Of a stretch of 64,000 nt of DNA, positions 30,913 through 39,621 are shown in pieces. Origin of the DNA: Streptomyces nojiriensis (GTDB lineage Bacteria > Actinomycetota > Actinomycetes > Streptomycetales > Streptomycetaceae). Where the stretch lies: the NCBI RefSeq assembly GCF_017639205.1, contig NZ_CP071139.1, positions 4,222,001-4,286,000 on the forward strand. The letters run 5' to 3'. How positions within the stretch are numbered: the stretch's first letter is position 1; each line of letters opens with the position of its first letter. Both the position numbers and the translations under genes were made by a program. The notes beneath the pieces are model-generated. The model did no database searches. It was not told the DNA's origin and worked only from the letters and a program-made list of their open reading frames with translations.

Positions 30913-33378
30913 TCACGCCGGGAACTTGCGGTCGACCCACCGGAAGGTGAACTCGATCAGGACGGCCGCGGCGACGGCGACGCCCACCGCGATCCACGGC
31001 ACCGTGACACCCACCAGCTTGAGCTGGAAGAAGTCCTGCAGCCACGGCACGACGAGGACGATCAGGAACGCCCCGCCCATCGCGCCGACCAGGGCCACCC
31101 GCCACCACGTGTACGGGCGGGCGATGATCGCCAGGACCCACATGGACGTCAGGAACAGCGTCAGCGTGGCCGCGCTGGACTCGGCTTCGAGGGCGCCCGC
31201 GCCCGTGTAATGGTGGCGGGCGATCAGGTACGAGACGAAGGTGGCCACGGCCGCGATGGCGCCGCCGGGGATCGCGTACCGCATGACCCGCTTCACGAAG
31301 TGCGGTTTCGCGCGCTCCTTGTTCGGTGCCAGGGCCAGGAAGAAGGCCGGGATGCCGATGGTGAGCGTGGACAGCAGCGTCAGGTGGCGGGGCAGGAAGG
31401 GGTACTCGACCTGCGAGCAGACCACCAGGATGGCCAGCAGCACCGAGTAGACCGTCTTCGTGAGGAAGAGGGTGGCCACGCGGGTGATGTTGCCGATGAC
31501 CCGGCGGCCCTCGGCGACCACCGAGGGCAGGGTCGAGAAGCTGTTGTTGAGGAGGACGATCTGGGCCACCGCCTTGGTCGCCTCCGAGCCCGAGCCCATG
31601 CTGACGCCGATGTCGGCGTCCTTGAGGGCGAGCACGTCGTTGACGCCGTCGCCCGTCATGGCGACCGTGTGGCCGTTGGACTGGAGGGCCCCGACCATGT
31701 CCCGCTTCTGCTGCGGGCTCACCCGTCCGAAGACCGCGTTCTCGTCGAGGACCTTCGCCATGTCGGCCCGGTCGGTGGGGAGCCCCCGGGCGTCCACGGT
31801 GTTCTCCGCGCCCGGCAGGCCCAGCTTGCCGGCGACCGCGCCGACGGAGACCGCGTTGTCGCCGGAGATGACCTTCGCGCTGACGTTCTGGTCCTCGAAG
31901 TAGCGCAGCGTGTCGGCGGCGTCGGGGCGCAGCCGCTGTTCCAGGACGACGAGGGCGGTCGGCCGGACCCCGGTGGCGACGGCCGCGTCGTCGAGTTCAC
32001 GGGCGGAGCGGGCCAGCAGCAGGACCCGCAGTCCCTGCTCGTTGAGGGCGTTGATCTCGTCGAGGGCCGGGTCCCCGGCGGGGAGCAGCACGTCGGGGGC
32101 GCCGAGCAGCCAGGTGTTGTTCTCCCCGTCGCCCTCGCTGAAGCTGGCGCCGCTGTACTTGCGGGCGGAGGAGAAGGGCAGGGACTCGGTGCAGCGCCAC
32201 TCCGCCATGTCGGGGTAGGCGTCGATGATCGCCTGGAGGCTGGCGTTGGGGCGCGGGTCGGACTCCCCGAGGGCGCCGAGCACCTTCTTGACGTACGCCG
32301 GGTCCGCGCCGCCGAGCGGGCGCAGCTCGGTGACGTCCATGCCGCCCTCGGTGAGGGTGCCGGTCTTGTCGAGGCAGACCACGTCGACGCGGGCGAGGCC
32401 TTCGATGGCGGGCAGCTCCTGGACCAGGCACTGCTTGCGGCCGAGCCGGATGACGCCGATCGCGAAGGCCACGGAGGTGAGCAGGACGAGCCCCTCGGGG
32501 ATCATCGGGACGATGCCGCCGACGGTCCGGGCGATGGAGTCCTTGAGGTTGTTGTCCTTGACGAGGAGCTGGCTGATGATCAGGCCGATCGAGGTCGGGA
32601 TCATCATCCAGGTGACGTACTTGAGGATGGTGGAGATGCCGGAGCGCAGCTCGGAGTGGACGAGCGTGAAGCGGGAGGCCTCCTCGGCCAACTGGGCGGC
32701 GTAGGCCTCGCGGCCGACCTTGGTGGCGGTGAAGGCGCCGCCGCCGGCGACGACGAACGACCCGGACATGACCGGGTCGCCGGGCTTCTTCAGGACGGGG
32801 TCGGCCTCGCCGGTGAGCAGGGATTCGTCGATCTCCAGGCCGTCGGCCTCGCCGACGGACCCGTCGACGACGACCTTGTCGCCGGGGCCGAGTTCGATGA
32901 CGTCGCCGAGGACGATCTCGGAGGTGGAGATCTCGGCGGTCCGGCCGTCGCGGCGCACGCTGGGTTTGGTCTCGCCGATGACGGCGAGGCTGTCGAGGGT
33001 CTTCTTGGCGCGCAGTTCCTGGATGATGCCGATGCCGGTGTTGGCGACGATCACGAAGCCGAAGAGGCTGTCCTGGATCGGCGCGACGACGAGCATGATC
33101 GCCCAGAGCACGCCGATGATCGCGTTGAACCGGGTGAAGACGTTGGCGCGGACGATGTCGGTGGTGGAGCGGCTGCTCCGGACGGGAACGTCGTTGACCT
33201 CGCCCCGCGCGACCCGCTCGGCGACCTCTGCGGTGCTCAGCCCGCCCGGCTTGAACCGGGGCGCGGGCGGTCGCATCGGGTGTACGGGGTCCAGCTCCGC
33301 TCCCGCGTCGATGGCGGGGGCGGCCGTCCCGCCACCCGGCTCCGGCCCGTCGGATTCGGTTCCAGCCCGCTGCGTCAT
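30913..33378 (-). CDS. P-type cation ATPase, CtpE-like
   Basis: The 821-residue pump has the actuator motif LLTGEADPV, the phosphorylation motif DKTGTLTEGG, the membrane ligand motif PEGLVLLTSVAFAIGV and the hinge TGDGVNDVLALKDADIG. Ten membrane helices are arranged as in P2-like ATPases. The PEGL motif and length resemble mycobacterial CtpE, a calcium-uptake ATPase, so Ca2+ or a related divalent ion is the best guess. The first 45 residues are Pro/Gly-rich and cytosolic. It is convergent with the acyltransferase, leaving only 7 bp between stops. Confidence 0.9.
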   Translation of the reverse strand: MTQRAGTESDGPEPGGGTAAPAIDAGAELDPVHPMRPPAPRFKPGGLSTAEVAERVARGEVNDVPVRSSRSTTDIVRANVFTRFNAIIGVLWAIMLVVAPIQDSLFGFVIVANTGIGIIQELRAKKTLDSLAVIGETKPSVRRDGRTAEISTSEIVLGDVIELGPGDKVVVDGSVGEADGLEIDESLLTGEADPVLKKPGDPVMSGSFVVAGGGAFTATKVGREAYAAQLAEEASRFTLVHSELRSGISTILKYVTWMMIPTSIGLIISQLLVKDNNLKDSIARTVGGIVPMIPEGLVLLTSVAFAIGVIRLGRKQCLVQELPAIEGLARVDVVCLDKTGTLTEGGMDVTELRPLGGADPAYVKKVLGALGESDPRPNASLQAIIDAYPDMAEWRCTESLPFSSARKYSGASFSEGDGENNTWLLGAPDVLLPAGDPALDEINALNEQGLRVLLLARSARELDDAAVATGVRPTALVVLEQRLRPDAADTLRYFEDQNVSAKVISGDNAVSVGAVAGKLGLPGAENTVDARGLPTDRADMAKVLDENAVFGRVSPQQKRDMVGALQSNGHTVAMTGDGVNDVLALKDADIGVSMGSGSEATKAVAQIVLLNNSFSTLPSVVAEGRRVIGNITRVATLFLTKTVYSVLLAILVVCSQVEYPFLPRHLTLLSTLTIGIPAFFLALAPNKERAKPHFVKRVMRYAIPGGAIAAVATFVSYLIARHHYTGAGALEAESSAATLTLFLTSMWVLAIIARPYTWWRVALVGAMGGAFLIVLVVPWLQDFFQLKLVGVTVPWIAVGVAVAAAVLIEFTFRWVDRKFPA

Positions 33379-33486
33379 GCCTTCGACGTTAAAGGCGGTT
33401 CGAACACTTCACCCGCCGAGCGAGGGGAAGATCAGACCTCAGGATGACCCGAATCGTCCCTTGGTAGCGCCCGTGAGCCGTGCCGT

Positions 33487-33600
33487 GGGGCGGGGACACT
33501 CCGGGATGTCCCCGCAGGTCGAGCGAACCCACCGCCGGGCCGCGGGCCGATCCGGCCAAGGGTTCGCGAGCCGAGGAGACGTCCCGGAGGGGCACCGCCC
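33487..33600 (+). repeat. Single copy of the GAGCCGAGGAGAC element
   Basis: GGGGACA-N8-TGTCCCC forms a hairpin, followed by GCAGGTCGAGCGA. After a variable middle the copy ends with CGAGCCGAGGAGAC at 33567-33580. Order and spacing (74 nt from TGTCCCC to the end) match each half of the inverted repeat at 10981-11220 (71 nt). It lies between the P-type ATPase start and the DUF2530 stop. Confidence 0.65.
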
Positions 33601-33635
33601 CACCCCGAAGCCTGCGGACCCGCGCCCGCCTCTGG

Positions 33636-33977
33636 CTAGGCCTGCGGGCCCGGCTCCGGCGGCGTCTGAGCGGCCCGGTCGGCCTGAGCGGACTTTTCGG
33701 CCTGAGCGGCCTGAGCGGCCTGAGCGGCCTCCTCCGCCGCGTGACGCGCGAGCGCCGCGTCGCGGCCGCGGACGTACCAGATGCCGATCAGGCCGAGGAA
33801 GCCACCGGCCGCGCAGGTCCAGACCCACCACAGCTGGCCCCGGTCGGCGAACCACCCGTAGAAGGGCAGCTGGACCAGGAAGAGGGCGAACCACAGGATC
33901 GTGCCACCCGTGACGGTGGCGACGACAGGGCCCTCCAGGGGCTCGGGCGCCTCGTGCTTCGCAATCCATTTCGCCAT
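33636..33977 (-). CDS. DUF2530 small membrane protein
   Basis: The 113-residue protein has two membrane helices (about 21-42 and 50-67) with the conserved LEGPVVATVTGGTILWFALF beginning, the DUF2530 pattern. The C-terminal 45 residues are an Ala/Gln repeat (AAQAAQAAQA) from tandem GCCTGAGCG units in the DNA, probably a disordered or coiled tail. It is divergent from the NCS2 permease. Function unknown. Confidence 0.8.
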   Translation of the reverse strand: MAKWIAKHEAPEPLEGPVVATVTGGTILWFALFLVQLPFYGWFADRGQLWWVWTCAAGGFLGLIGIWYVRGRDAALARHAAEEAAQAAQAAQAEKSAQADRAAQTPPEPGPQA

Positions 33978-34041
33978 GCGGCAAGTCTAGGCGGCGCGAA
34001 ATGACATCTACGCGCGGAGATGGACGCCCTTTCGTTCATGT

Positions 34042-34088
34042 GTTCATACTGAAACGGTTTGGGCGCGGCCCATTTTCTTCGTATGAAC
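34042..34088. promoter_or_regulatory. Inverted repeat in the DUF2530-permease intergenic region
   Basis: GTTCATAC (34042-34049) and its exact complement GTATGAAC (34081-34088) flank a 31-bp spacer. A third partial copy, GTTCATG, precedes at 34034. The right arm lies 18 bp before the permease ATG. It could be two operator half-sites bridged by a dimer or a leader hairpin. It does not resemble a purine riboswitch. Confidence 0.45.
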
Positions 34089-34105
34089 CACCCAATGAGG
34101 ACCGT

Positions 34106-35578
34106 ATGAGTACCCCGGCCCCCGCCCCCGCAGCCACAGAAGCCATCGCCCCGGAGCCTTCCCCCCAGGCACCCGCCGGCTCGCTGAACCGCTACTTCAA
34201 GATCTCCGAGCGCGGCTCGACCGTCGCCCGCGAGGTCCGCGGCGGCTTCGCGACCTTCTTCGCCATGGCCTACATCATCGTGCTCAACCCGATCGTCCTG
34301 GGCAGCGCGAAGGACATGTACGGGCACCAGCTCGACAACGGCCAGCTCGTGACGGCCACCGCCCTGACGGCGGCCTTCACCACCCTCCTCATGGGTGTGA
34401 TCGGCAACGTCCCGATCGCGCTCGCCGCCGGCCTCGGCGTGAACACGGTCGTCGCGCTCCAGCTCGCCCCGCGCATGAGCTGGCCCGACGCCATGGGCAT
34501 GGTGGTCCTGGCCGGCCTCGTGGTGATGCTGCTCGTCGCCACCGGCCTGCGCGAGCGGGTCATGAGCGCCGTGCCGCTCGGCCTGCGCAAGGGCATCGCC
34601 ATCGGCATCGGCCTGTTCATCATGCTGATCGGCCTGGTCGACGCGGGCTTCGTCTCCCGCATCCCGGACGCCGCGCACACCACGGTCCCGCTGCAGCTCG
34701 GCGCCACCGGTCACCTGGACGGCTGGCCGGTCCTGATCTTCGTGATCGGCGTGCTGCTCACCCTCGCCCTGCTGATCCGCAAGGTCCCGGGCGCGATCCT
34801 GATCTCCATCGTGGCCATGACCGTCGCCGCCGTCGTGGTCCAGCTGGTCGCGAAGCTGCCCGACTCGGGCTGGGGCCTCACGGTCCCCGAATGGCCCGGC
34901 AACCCGGTGGCCATGCCCGACTTCGGGCTCGTCGGCGAGGTCAGCCTGTTCGGCGGCTTCGGCAAGGTCGGCATGCTCACCGGTGCCCTCTTCGTCTTCA
35001 CCGTGCTGCTGTCCTGCTTCTTCGACGCCATGGGCACGATCCTCGGCGTCGGCGACGAGGCGAAGCTGATCGACAAGACGACCGGCGAGTTCCCCGGGAT
35101 CAACCGGGTCCTGCTGATCGACGGCCTGGCGGTCGCCTCGGGCGGCGCCACCTCCTCCTCCGCGACCACCTGCTTCGTGGAGTCCACGGCCGGGGTCGGC
35201 GAGGGTGCCCGTACGGGCCTGGCGAACGTCGTGACGGGCGGCCTCTTCGCCGTGGCGCTGTTCCTCACCCCGCTCGCCACCATGGTCCCGTCCCAGGCGG
35301 CCACCCCGGCGCTCGTGGCGGTCGGCTTCCTGATCCTGGCGGGCTCGGTCAAGGACATCGACTGGAGCGACTTCACCATCGCCGTCCCGGCCTTCCTGGC
35401 CATGGTGATGATGCCCTTCACCTACTCGATCACCAACGGCATCGGCATCGGCTTCGTGAGCTTCTGCGCGCTGCGCCTGGCGACCGGCCGGGGCCGCGGG
35501 GTCCCGGTGGCCATGTACGTGGTGTCGGCGGTGTTCGTCTTCTACTACGCGATGCCCGCCCTCGGCCTCACCCGGTAG
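34106..35578 (+). CDS. NCS2-family nucleobase (purine) permease
   Basis: The 490-residue transporter has 12-14 hydrophobic segments. It matches the AzgA/PbuG branch: GGFATFFAMAYIIVLNPIVL in the first helix, PIALAAGLGVNTVVAL, and SSSATTCFVESTAGVGEGAR as the substrate and ion site. It should import adenine, guanine or hypoxanthine with protons. The ATG at 34106 has GAGG six bases upstream. The 30-residue N-terminal tail is Ala/Pro-rich. Confidence 0.92.
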   Translation: MSTPAPAPAATEAIAPEPSPQAPAGSLNRYFKISERGSTVAREVRGGFATFFAMAYIIVLNPIVLGSAKDMYGHQLDNGQLVTATALTAAFTTLLMGVIGNVPIALAAGLGVNTVVALQLAPRMSWPDAMGMVVLAGLVVMLLVATGLRERVMSAVPLGLRKGIAIGIGLFIMLIGLVDAGFVSRIPDAAHTTVPLQLGATGHLDGWPVLIFVIGVLLTLALLIRKVPGAILISIVAMTVAAVVVQLVAKLPDSGWGLTVPEWPGNPVAMPDFGLVGEVSLFGGFGKVGMLTGALFVFTVLLSCFFDAMGTILGVGDEAKLIDKTTGEFPGINRVLLIDGLAVASGGATSSSATTCFVESTAGVGEGARTGLANVVTGGLFAVALFLTPLATMVPSQAATPALVAVGFLILAGSVKDIDWSDFTIAVPAFLAMVMMPFTYSITNGIGIGFVSFCALRLATGRGRGVPVAMYVVSAVFVFYYAMPALGLTR

Positions 35579-35579
35579 C

Positions 35580-35762
35580 TCAGGTCAGCCCGTAGAACTT
35601 CTCTGTCTCGTCGACGGCCGCCTTGAAGCGCTCGTCGAAGTCGTCGCGAATGAGCGTCCGGACCACATAGTCCTGGACGCTCATTCCGCGTTTGGCGGCG
35701 TGGATCCGGAGCCTGTCGAGGAGCTCCCCGTCTATGCGCATGCTCAGCACATGTGTCCCCAT
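35580..35762 (-). CDS. Ribbon-helix-helix (CopG-like) protein
   Basis: From the ATG at 35762 the 60-residue product starts THVLSMRIDGELLDRLRIHA (a short beta strand, then helix A) and continues KRGMSVQDYVVRTLIRDDF (helix B), the RHH DNA-binding fold. It could be an antitoxin-like or autoregulatory protein, but no toxin gene is beside it. An in-frame GTG at 35819 would add 19 Arg-rich residues. Its stop is 2 bp from the convergent permease stop. Confidence 0.7.
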   Translation of the reverse strand: MGTHVLSMRIDGELLDRLRIHAAKRGMSVQDYVVRTLIRDDFDERFKAAVDETEKFYGLT

Positions 35763-35873
35763 GCCGAAAGAGTCGGGGCACAGGGCGCGTACGCGTGTCG
35801 CTTTCAGCCGCCGACTCACCCGTACGAGTGACCACAGGTGTGGGCGGGAAACCAGTTTTCCTTAGGGAGAGTA

Positions 35874-36329
35874 ATGAGTTATTCTAAATACATGCTTGAC
35901 CTTTCCCATGGCGACGACGCAGCCGCCGTGAACGACCTCCGCTCCGCCGTCATGCGGCTGGGGCGACGCCTGAAGCACCAGCGCGTCGACGAGTCGCTGA
36001 GCCCGACCGAGATGTCGGTCCTCGGCACCCTCGCCCGCTGCGGCCAGGCCACACCCGGCGAGCTCGCGCGGCGGGAGCACGTCCAGCCGCCGTCGATGAC
36101 GCGCATCGTCGCGTTGCTGGAAGCCAAGGGACTGGTCACGCTGGAACCGCACCCCGACGACCGCCGCCAGAAGGTGGTCCGCCAGACGGAGGAGGCCGAA
36201 GCGATGCTCGAGGAGAGCCGCCGCAAGCGCAACGCCTTCCTGGCCGGGCTCGCGGCCGAGCTGACCGAGGACGAATGGGCCAAGCTCCGCGCGGCCGCAC
36301 CCGTCCTGGAGAAGCTCGCGCACCTGTAA
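35874..36329 (+). CDS. MarR-family regulator
   Basis: The 151-residue protein has a central winged helix (SPTEMSVLGTLARCGQATPG, then MTRIVALLEAKGLV and the wing EPHPDDRRQKVV). The ATG at 35874 has AGGGAGA six bases upstream. The first codons are unusually AT-rich for this genome, which keeps the start region unstructured. It is followed 26 bp later by an MFS exporter gene, a common regulator-exporter pair, so it probably senses a phenolic or drug-like ligand. Confidence 0.9.
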   Translation: MSYSKYMLDLSHGDDAAAVNDLRSAVMRLGRRLKHQRVDESLSPTEMSVLGTLARCGQATPGELARREHVQPPSMTRIVALLEAKGLVTLEPHPDDRRQKVVRQTEEAEAMLEESRRKRNAFLAGLAAELTEDEWAKLRAAAPVLEKLAHL

Positions 36330-36355
36330 GGAACGACGCCAGGAGGCGAACGCTT

Positions 36356-37714
36356 TTGAGTACGGGAACCGGAGCAGACTCCGCACCCGGCCACATATCC
36401 ACCACACCTACCGCCGCGTGCACCGCGGCACCCGCGGGCAAGGGCTCCATGTTCAGCTCGCTGAGGATCCGGAACTACCGGCTCTTCGCCACCGGCCAGG
36501 TCGTCTCCAACACGGGCACCTGGATGCAGCGCATCGCCCAGGACTGGCTGGTCCTCTCGCTCACCGGCTCCGCCTCCGCCGTCGGCATCACCATCGCCCT
36601 GCAGTTCCTGCCGATGCTGATGTTCGGCCTCTACGGCGGCGTACTCGCCGACCGGCTGCCCAAGCGGCAGCTGCTCCTCGCCACCCAGAGCGCGATGGGC
36701 CTGACCGGCATCGCCCTCGCCGTCCTCACCCTGGCCGGGCACGTCCAGGTGTGGCACGTCTACGTCGCCGCCTTCGCGATCGGCCTGGTCACCGTGGTCG
36801 ACAACCCGGCCCGGCAGACGTTCGTCTCCGAGATGGTCGGCAAGGACCAGGTGGCCAACGCCGTCAGCCTGAACTCGGCCAACTTCCAGTCCGCGCGGCT
36901 GGTCGGCCCGGCGGTCGCCGGTGTGCTGATCACCGCCGTCGGCTCCGGCTGGGCCTTCCTGCTGAACGGACTGTCCTTCGCGGCACCGATCGCCGGCCTG
37001 CTGCTGATGCGCACCCACGAACTGCACCCGGTCGAGCCGAGGCCCCGCGCCAAGGGGCAGCTGCGCGAAGGCCTGCGCTACGTCGCCGGCCGCCCGGAGC
37101 TGATCTGGCCGATCGTGCTCGTGGGCTTCATCGGCACCTTCGGGTTCAACTTCCCGATCTGGCTCTCGGCCTACGTCAGCGACGTCTTCCACGGGGACGC
37201 GGGCACGTACGGGCTCTTCAACACCCTGATCGCGGCCGGCTCCCTGGTGGGCGCACTGCTCGCGGCCCGGCGCGGACAGTCCCGCCTGCGGGTGCTGGTG
37301 GCCGCGGCCGTGCTGTTCTCGGTCCTGCTGCTGGTGACCGCCTTCGCGCCCGGCTTCTGGCTGTTCGCCGCCCTGCTCGTGCCCATCGGGATCTTCGGCC
37401 TGACGGTCAACGTCACGGCCAACTCCAGCGTGCAGATGGCGACCGACCCCGAGATGCGGGGCCGGGTCATGGCCCTGTTCATGATGGTGTTCACCGGCGG
37501 AACCCCGCTGGGCGCCCCGCTGCTGGGCTGGATCACGGACACCTACGGCGCCCGGATCGGCATGGCCTCGGGCGCGGTGATCTCCCTGGCCGCCTCGGTC
37601 GCGATCGCGGTGGTCCTGGCCCGTGTCGGCAACCTCCGACTGCGGGTGAACCGCCACGGCCTGACCTTCGTCCCGGCCGTCCCGCCCCGCCGCGAACTGG
37701 TGACGGTGGCCTGA
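36356..37714 (+). CDS. MFS exporter (MFS_3/EntS type) with TTG start
   Basis: The 452-residue product has 12 membrane segments. The family motifs SSLRIRNYRLFATGQVVSN, NTGTWMQRIAQDWLVLSLTG, and NPARQTFVSEMVGKDQVANA are shared with EntS-like exporters. I chose a TTG codon at 36356 because AGGAGG lies nine bases upstream at 36341-36346. The next ATG (near 36450) has no such site. It is co-transcribed with the MarR gene. The substrate is unknown; a drug or siderophore-like compound is plausible. Confidence 0.9.
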   Translation: MSTGTGADSAPGHISTTPTAACTAAPAGKGSMFSSLRIRNYRLFATGQVVSNTGTWMQRIAQDWLVLSLTGSASAVGITIALQFLPMLMFGLYGGVLADRLPKRQLLLATQSAMGLTGIALAVLTLAGHVQVWHVYVAAFAIGLVTVVDNPARQTFVSEMVGKDQVANAVSLNSANFQSARLVGPAVAGVLITAVGSGWAFLLNGLSFAAPIAGLLLMRTHELHPVEPRPRAKGQLREGLRYVAGRPELIWPIVLVGFIGTFGFNFPIWLSAYVSDVFHGDAGTYGLFNTLIAAGSLVGALLAARRGQSRLRVLVAAAVLFSVLLLVTAFAPGFWLFAALLVPIGIFGLTVNVTANSSVQMATDPEMRGRVMALFMMVFTGGTPLGAPLLGWITDTYGARIGMASGAVISLAASVAIAVVLARVGNLRLRVNRHGLTFVPAVPPRRELVTVA

Positions 37715-37724
37715 GCCCGCTCCT

Positions 37725-37796
37725 CGAACGCCGGAGGGGCTGAAATCCAGCCTCGCCGGCGATTGAGGCGCGGGGGTTCGGGGGCAGAGCCCCCGA
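37725..37796. repeat. AFEARG-type palindromic repeat
   Basis: AACGCCGGAGGGGCTGAAAT, then CAGCCTCGCCGGCGATTGAG, then a GGGGGCAGAGCCCCC hairpin. It lies just after the MFS stop and probably acts as its terminator as well. Confidence 0.75.
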
Positions 37797-37828
37797 CAAC
37801 GGCACCGCGCACGGCTACGCTCGCCGGC

Positions 37829-38383
37829 ATGAGACTGTTCGCAGCCGTCCTCCCGCCGGACGCGGCCGTCGCCGAGCTGGCCCGGGCCGTCGACCCCCTG
37901 CACGACGAGCACCTGACGTGGACCGCGCGAGCGGGCTGGCACTTCACGCTCGCCTTCATGGGCGAGGTACGGGACGAGGTGCTCCCGGAGCTGCACACCC
38001 GCCTGGAGCGGGCCGCCCACCGCACGGACCCCTTCGCGCTGCGGCTGCACGGCTGCGGCCACTTCGGGGAGCGCGCCCTGTGGGCCGGTGCCGCCGGGGA
38101 GCTCGCCGCCCTGCGGATGCTCGCCGAACGGGCCGACGCCGCCGCCCGGCGGGCCGGCGTACCGATGGGGCAGCACCACCGGTACACCCCGCACCTCACC
38201 CTGGCCCGCAGCCGCAGCGCCGCCACCCCGCTGCGGCCCTACCTGGACGCCCTCGCGGACTTCGAGGGCACACCCTGGCGGGTCGACACCCTGAGCCTGG
38301 TCCGCAGCAACCTCCCCGTCAGCGGCGTACCGGGCGAGCAGCCCCGCTACGAGACCGTCGGGGCCTGGCAACTCGGCGGCTGA
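37829..38383 (+). CDS. thpR: RNA 2',3'-cyclic phosphodiesterase (2H/LigT family)
   Basis: The 184-residue protein carries the two HxTL/F motifs of 2H phosphoesterases, HFTL (around residue 38) and HLTL (around 125), and the N-terminal MRLFAAVLPP strand. ThpR opens RNA 2',3'-cyclic phosphates to 2'-phosphates in vitro; the physiological substrate is unclear. The ATG at 37829 is the first in-frame start after the repeat. Confidence 0.9.
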   Translation: MRLFAAVLPPDAAVAELARAVDPLHDEHLTWTARAGWHFTLAFMGEVRDEVLPELHTRLERAAHRTDPFALRLHGCGHFGERALWAGAAGELAALRMLAERADAAARRAGVPMGQHHRYTPHLTLARSRSAATPLRPYLDALADFEGTPWRVDTLSLVRSNLPVSGVPGEQPRYETVGAWQLGG

Positions 38384-38452
38384 AGCCGCACGCCCCACGG
38401 CCGGAGCCGGGGGGCGTGCGGGAGAGCCGGCGGGCCGCGTTACGCTCGACGG

Positions 38453-38542
38453 GTGGATCCCAAGACCAGAAACCGTGTGATGGCCGGTGTGCTCGTACTG
38501 ATGTTCGTCGTCGTGGCCGTGGCGGCTGCCGTCGGCCAGTAG
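38453..38542 (+). CDS. 29-residue single-pass membrane protein
   Basis: GTG at 38453 opens 30 codons: a basic start (MDPKTRNRV), one hydrophobic helix (MAGVLVLMFVVVAVAAAVG) and a stop at 38540-38542. The size and layout resemble the tiny transporter-associated proteins annotated in Streptomyces near MFS genes (SGM_5486 type); this assignment is tentative. It lies between thpR and the convergent aldo/keto reductase. Confidence 0.6.
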   Translation: MDPKTRNRVMAGVLVLMFVVVAVAAAVGQ

Positions 38543-38572
38543 CCCCGCAAGGGCGTCCTGCCCGGGCAGGAC

Positions 38573-39562
38573 CTACCAGGCGAAGGCCTCCGGCGACGTC
38601 CCGGGACCGGGGAAGATCTCCTCCAGGCCCGCCAGGACCTCCTGCGGGAGCTCCAGCTCCACCGCGCGCAGCGCCGAGTCGAGCTGCTCCTGCGTACGCG
38701 GCCCGACGATCGGCCCGGTGACCCCGGGACGCGTCAGCAGCCAGGCCAGCCCGACCTCGCCCGGCTCCAGGCCGTGCTTGTCCAGCAGGTCCTCGTACGC
38801 CTGCACCTGCGCGCGCACGGCGGTGTTCGCCAGCGCGTCCGCCGACCGGCCGGAGGCGCGGCGGCCGCCCTCGACCTCCTTCTTGATGACCCCGCCCAGC
38901 AGGCCCCCGTGGAGCGGGGACCACGGGATGACCCCGAGCCCGTACTCCTGGGCGGCCGGGATGACCTCCATCTCCGCGCGCCGCTCGGCGAGGTTGTAGA
39001 TGCACTGCTCGCTGACCAGGCCGAGCCTGCCGTGGCGGGCCGCGGTCTCGTTGGCCTGGGCGATCTTCCAGCCGGGGAAGTTGGAGGAACCCGCGTAGAG
39101 GATCTTGCCCTGCTGGACCAGGACCTCGACGGCCTGCCAGATCTCCTCGAAGGGGGTCAGCCGGTCCACGTGGTGGAACTGGTAGACGTCGATGTAGTCG
39201 GTCTGGAGCCGCTTGAGGCTGGCGTCGACGGCCCGCCGGATGTTCAGCGCCGACAGACGGTCGTAGTTGGGCCAGGTGTCGCCCTCGCGGGACATGGAGC
39301 CGTACACCTTGGTGGCGAGGACCGTCTTCTCGCGGCGGTCGCCGCCCTGGGCGAACCAGGTGCCGATGATCTCCTCGGTGCGGCCCTTGTTCTCGCCCCA
39401 CCCGTACACATTGGCTGTGTCGACGTAATTCAGGCCTGCATCGAGGGCGGCGTCCAGGATGCCGTGGCTGGTCGGTTCGTCTGTCTGCGGACCGAAGTTC
39501 ATCGTGCCGAGGACGAGTCGGCTGACTTTGAGTCCGGTGCGTCCGAGCTGCGTGTACTTCAT
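38573..39562 (-). CDS. Aldo/keto reductase
   Basis: The 329-residue NADPH-dependent TIM-barrel oxidoreductase shows the catalytic Asp and Tyr in YVDTANVYGWG, the Lys in LATKVYG, and the His in QFHHVD. The cofactor loop is near GLAWLLTRPGVTGPIVGPRT. It probably reduces aldehydes or ketones; the substrate is unknown. The ATG at 39562 begins MKYTQLGRTGLKVS, the standard AKR opening. Confidence 0.93.
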   Translation of the reverse strand: MKYTQLGRTGLKVSRLVLGTMNFGPQTDEPTSHGILDAALDAGLNYVDTANVYGWGENKGRTEEIIGTWFAQGGDRREKTVLATKVYGSMSREGDTWPNYDRLSALNIRRAVDASLKRLQTDYIDVYQFHHVDRLTPFEEIWQAVEVLVQQGKILYAGSSNFPGWKIAQANETAARHGRLGLVSEQCIYNLAERRAEMEVIPAAQEYGLGVIPWSPLHGGLLGGVIKKEVEGGRRASGRSADALANTAVRAQVQAYEDLLDKHGLEPGEVGLAWLLTRPGVTGPIVGPRTQEQLDSALRAVELELPQEVLAGLEEIFPGPGTSPEAFAW

Positions 39563-39621
39563 GGGACCCAAGCCAACTGCTTCGAGTGCGCTCGAAGCAA
39601 GACCCCGCCGTGAAGGGCGTG

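Noticed and set aside
34010..34105. Purine riboswitch before the NCS2 permease
   Set aside because: The conserved purine-aptamer loops are absent; only a simple inverted repeat is seen.
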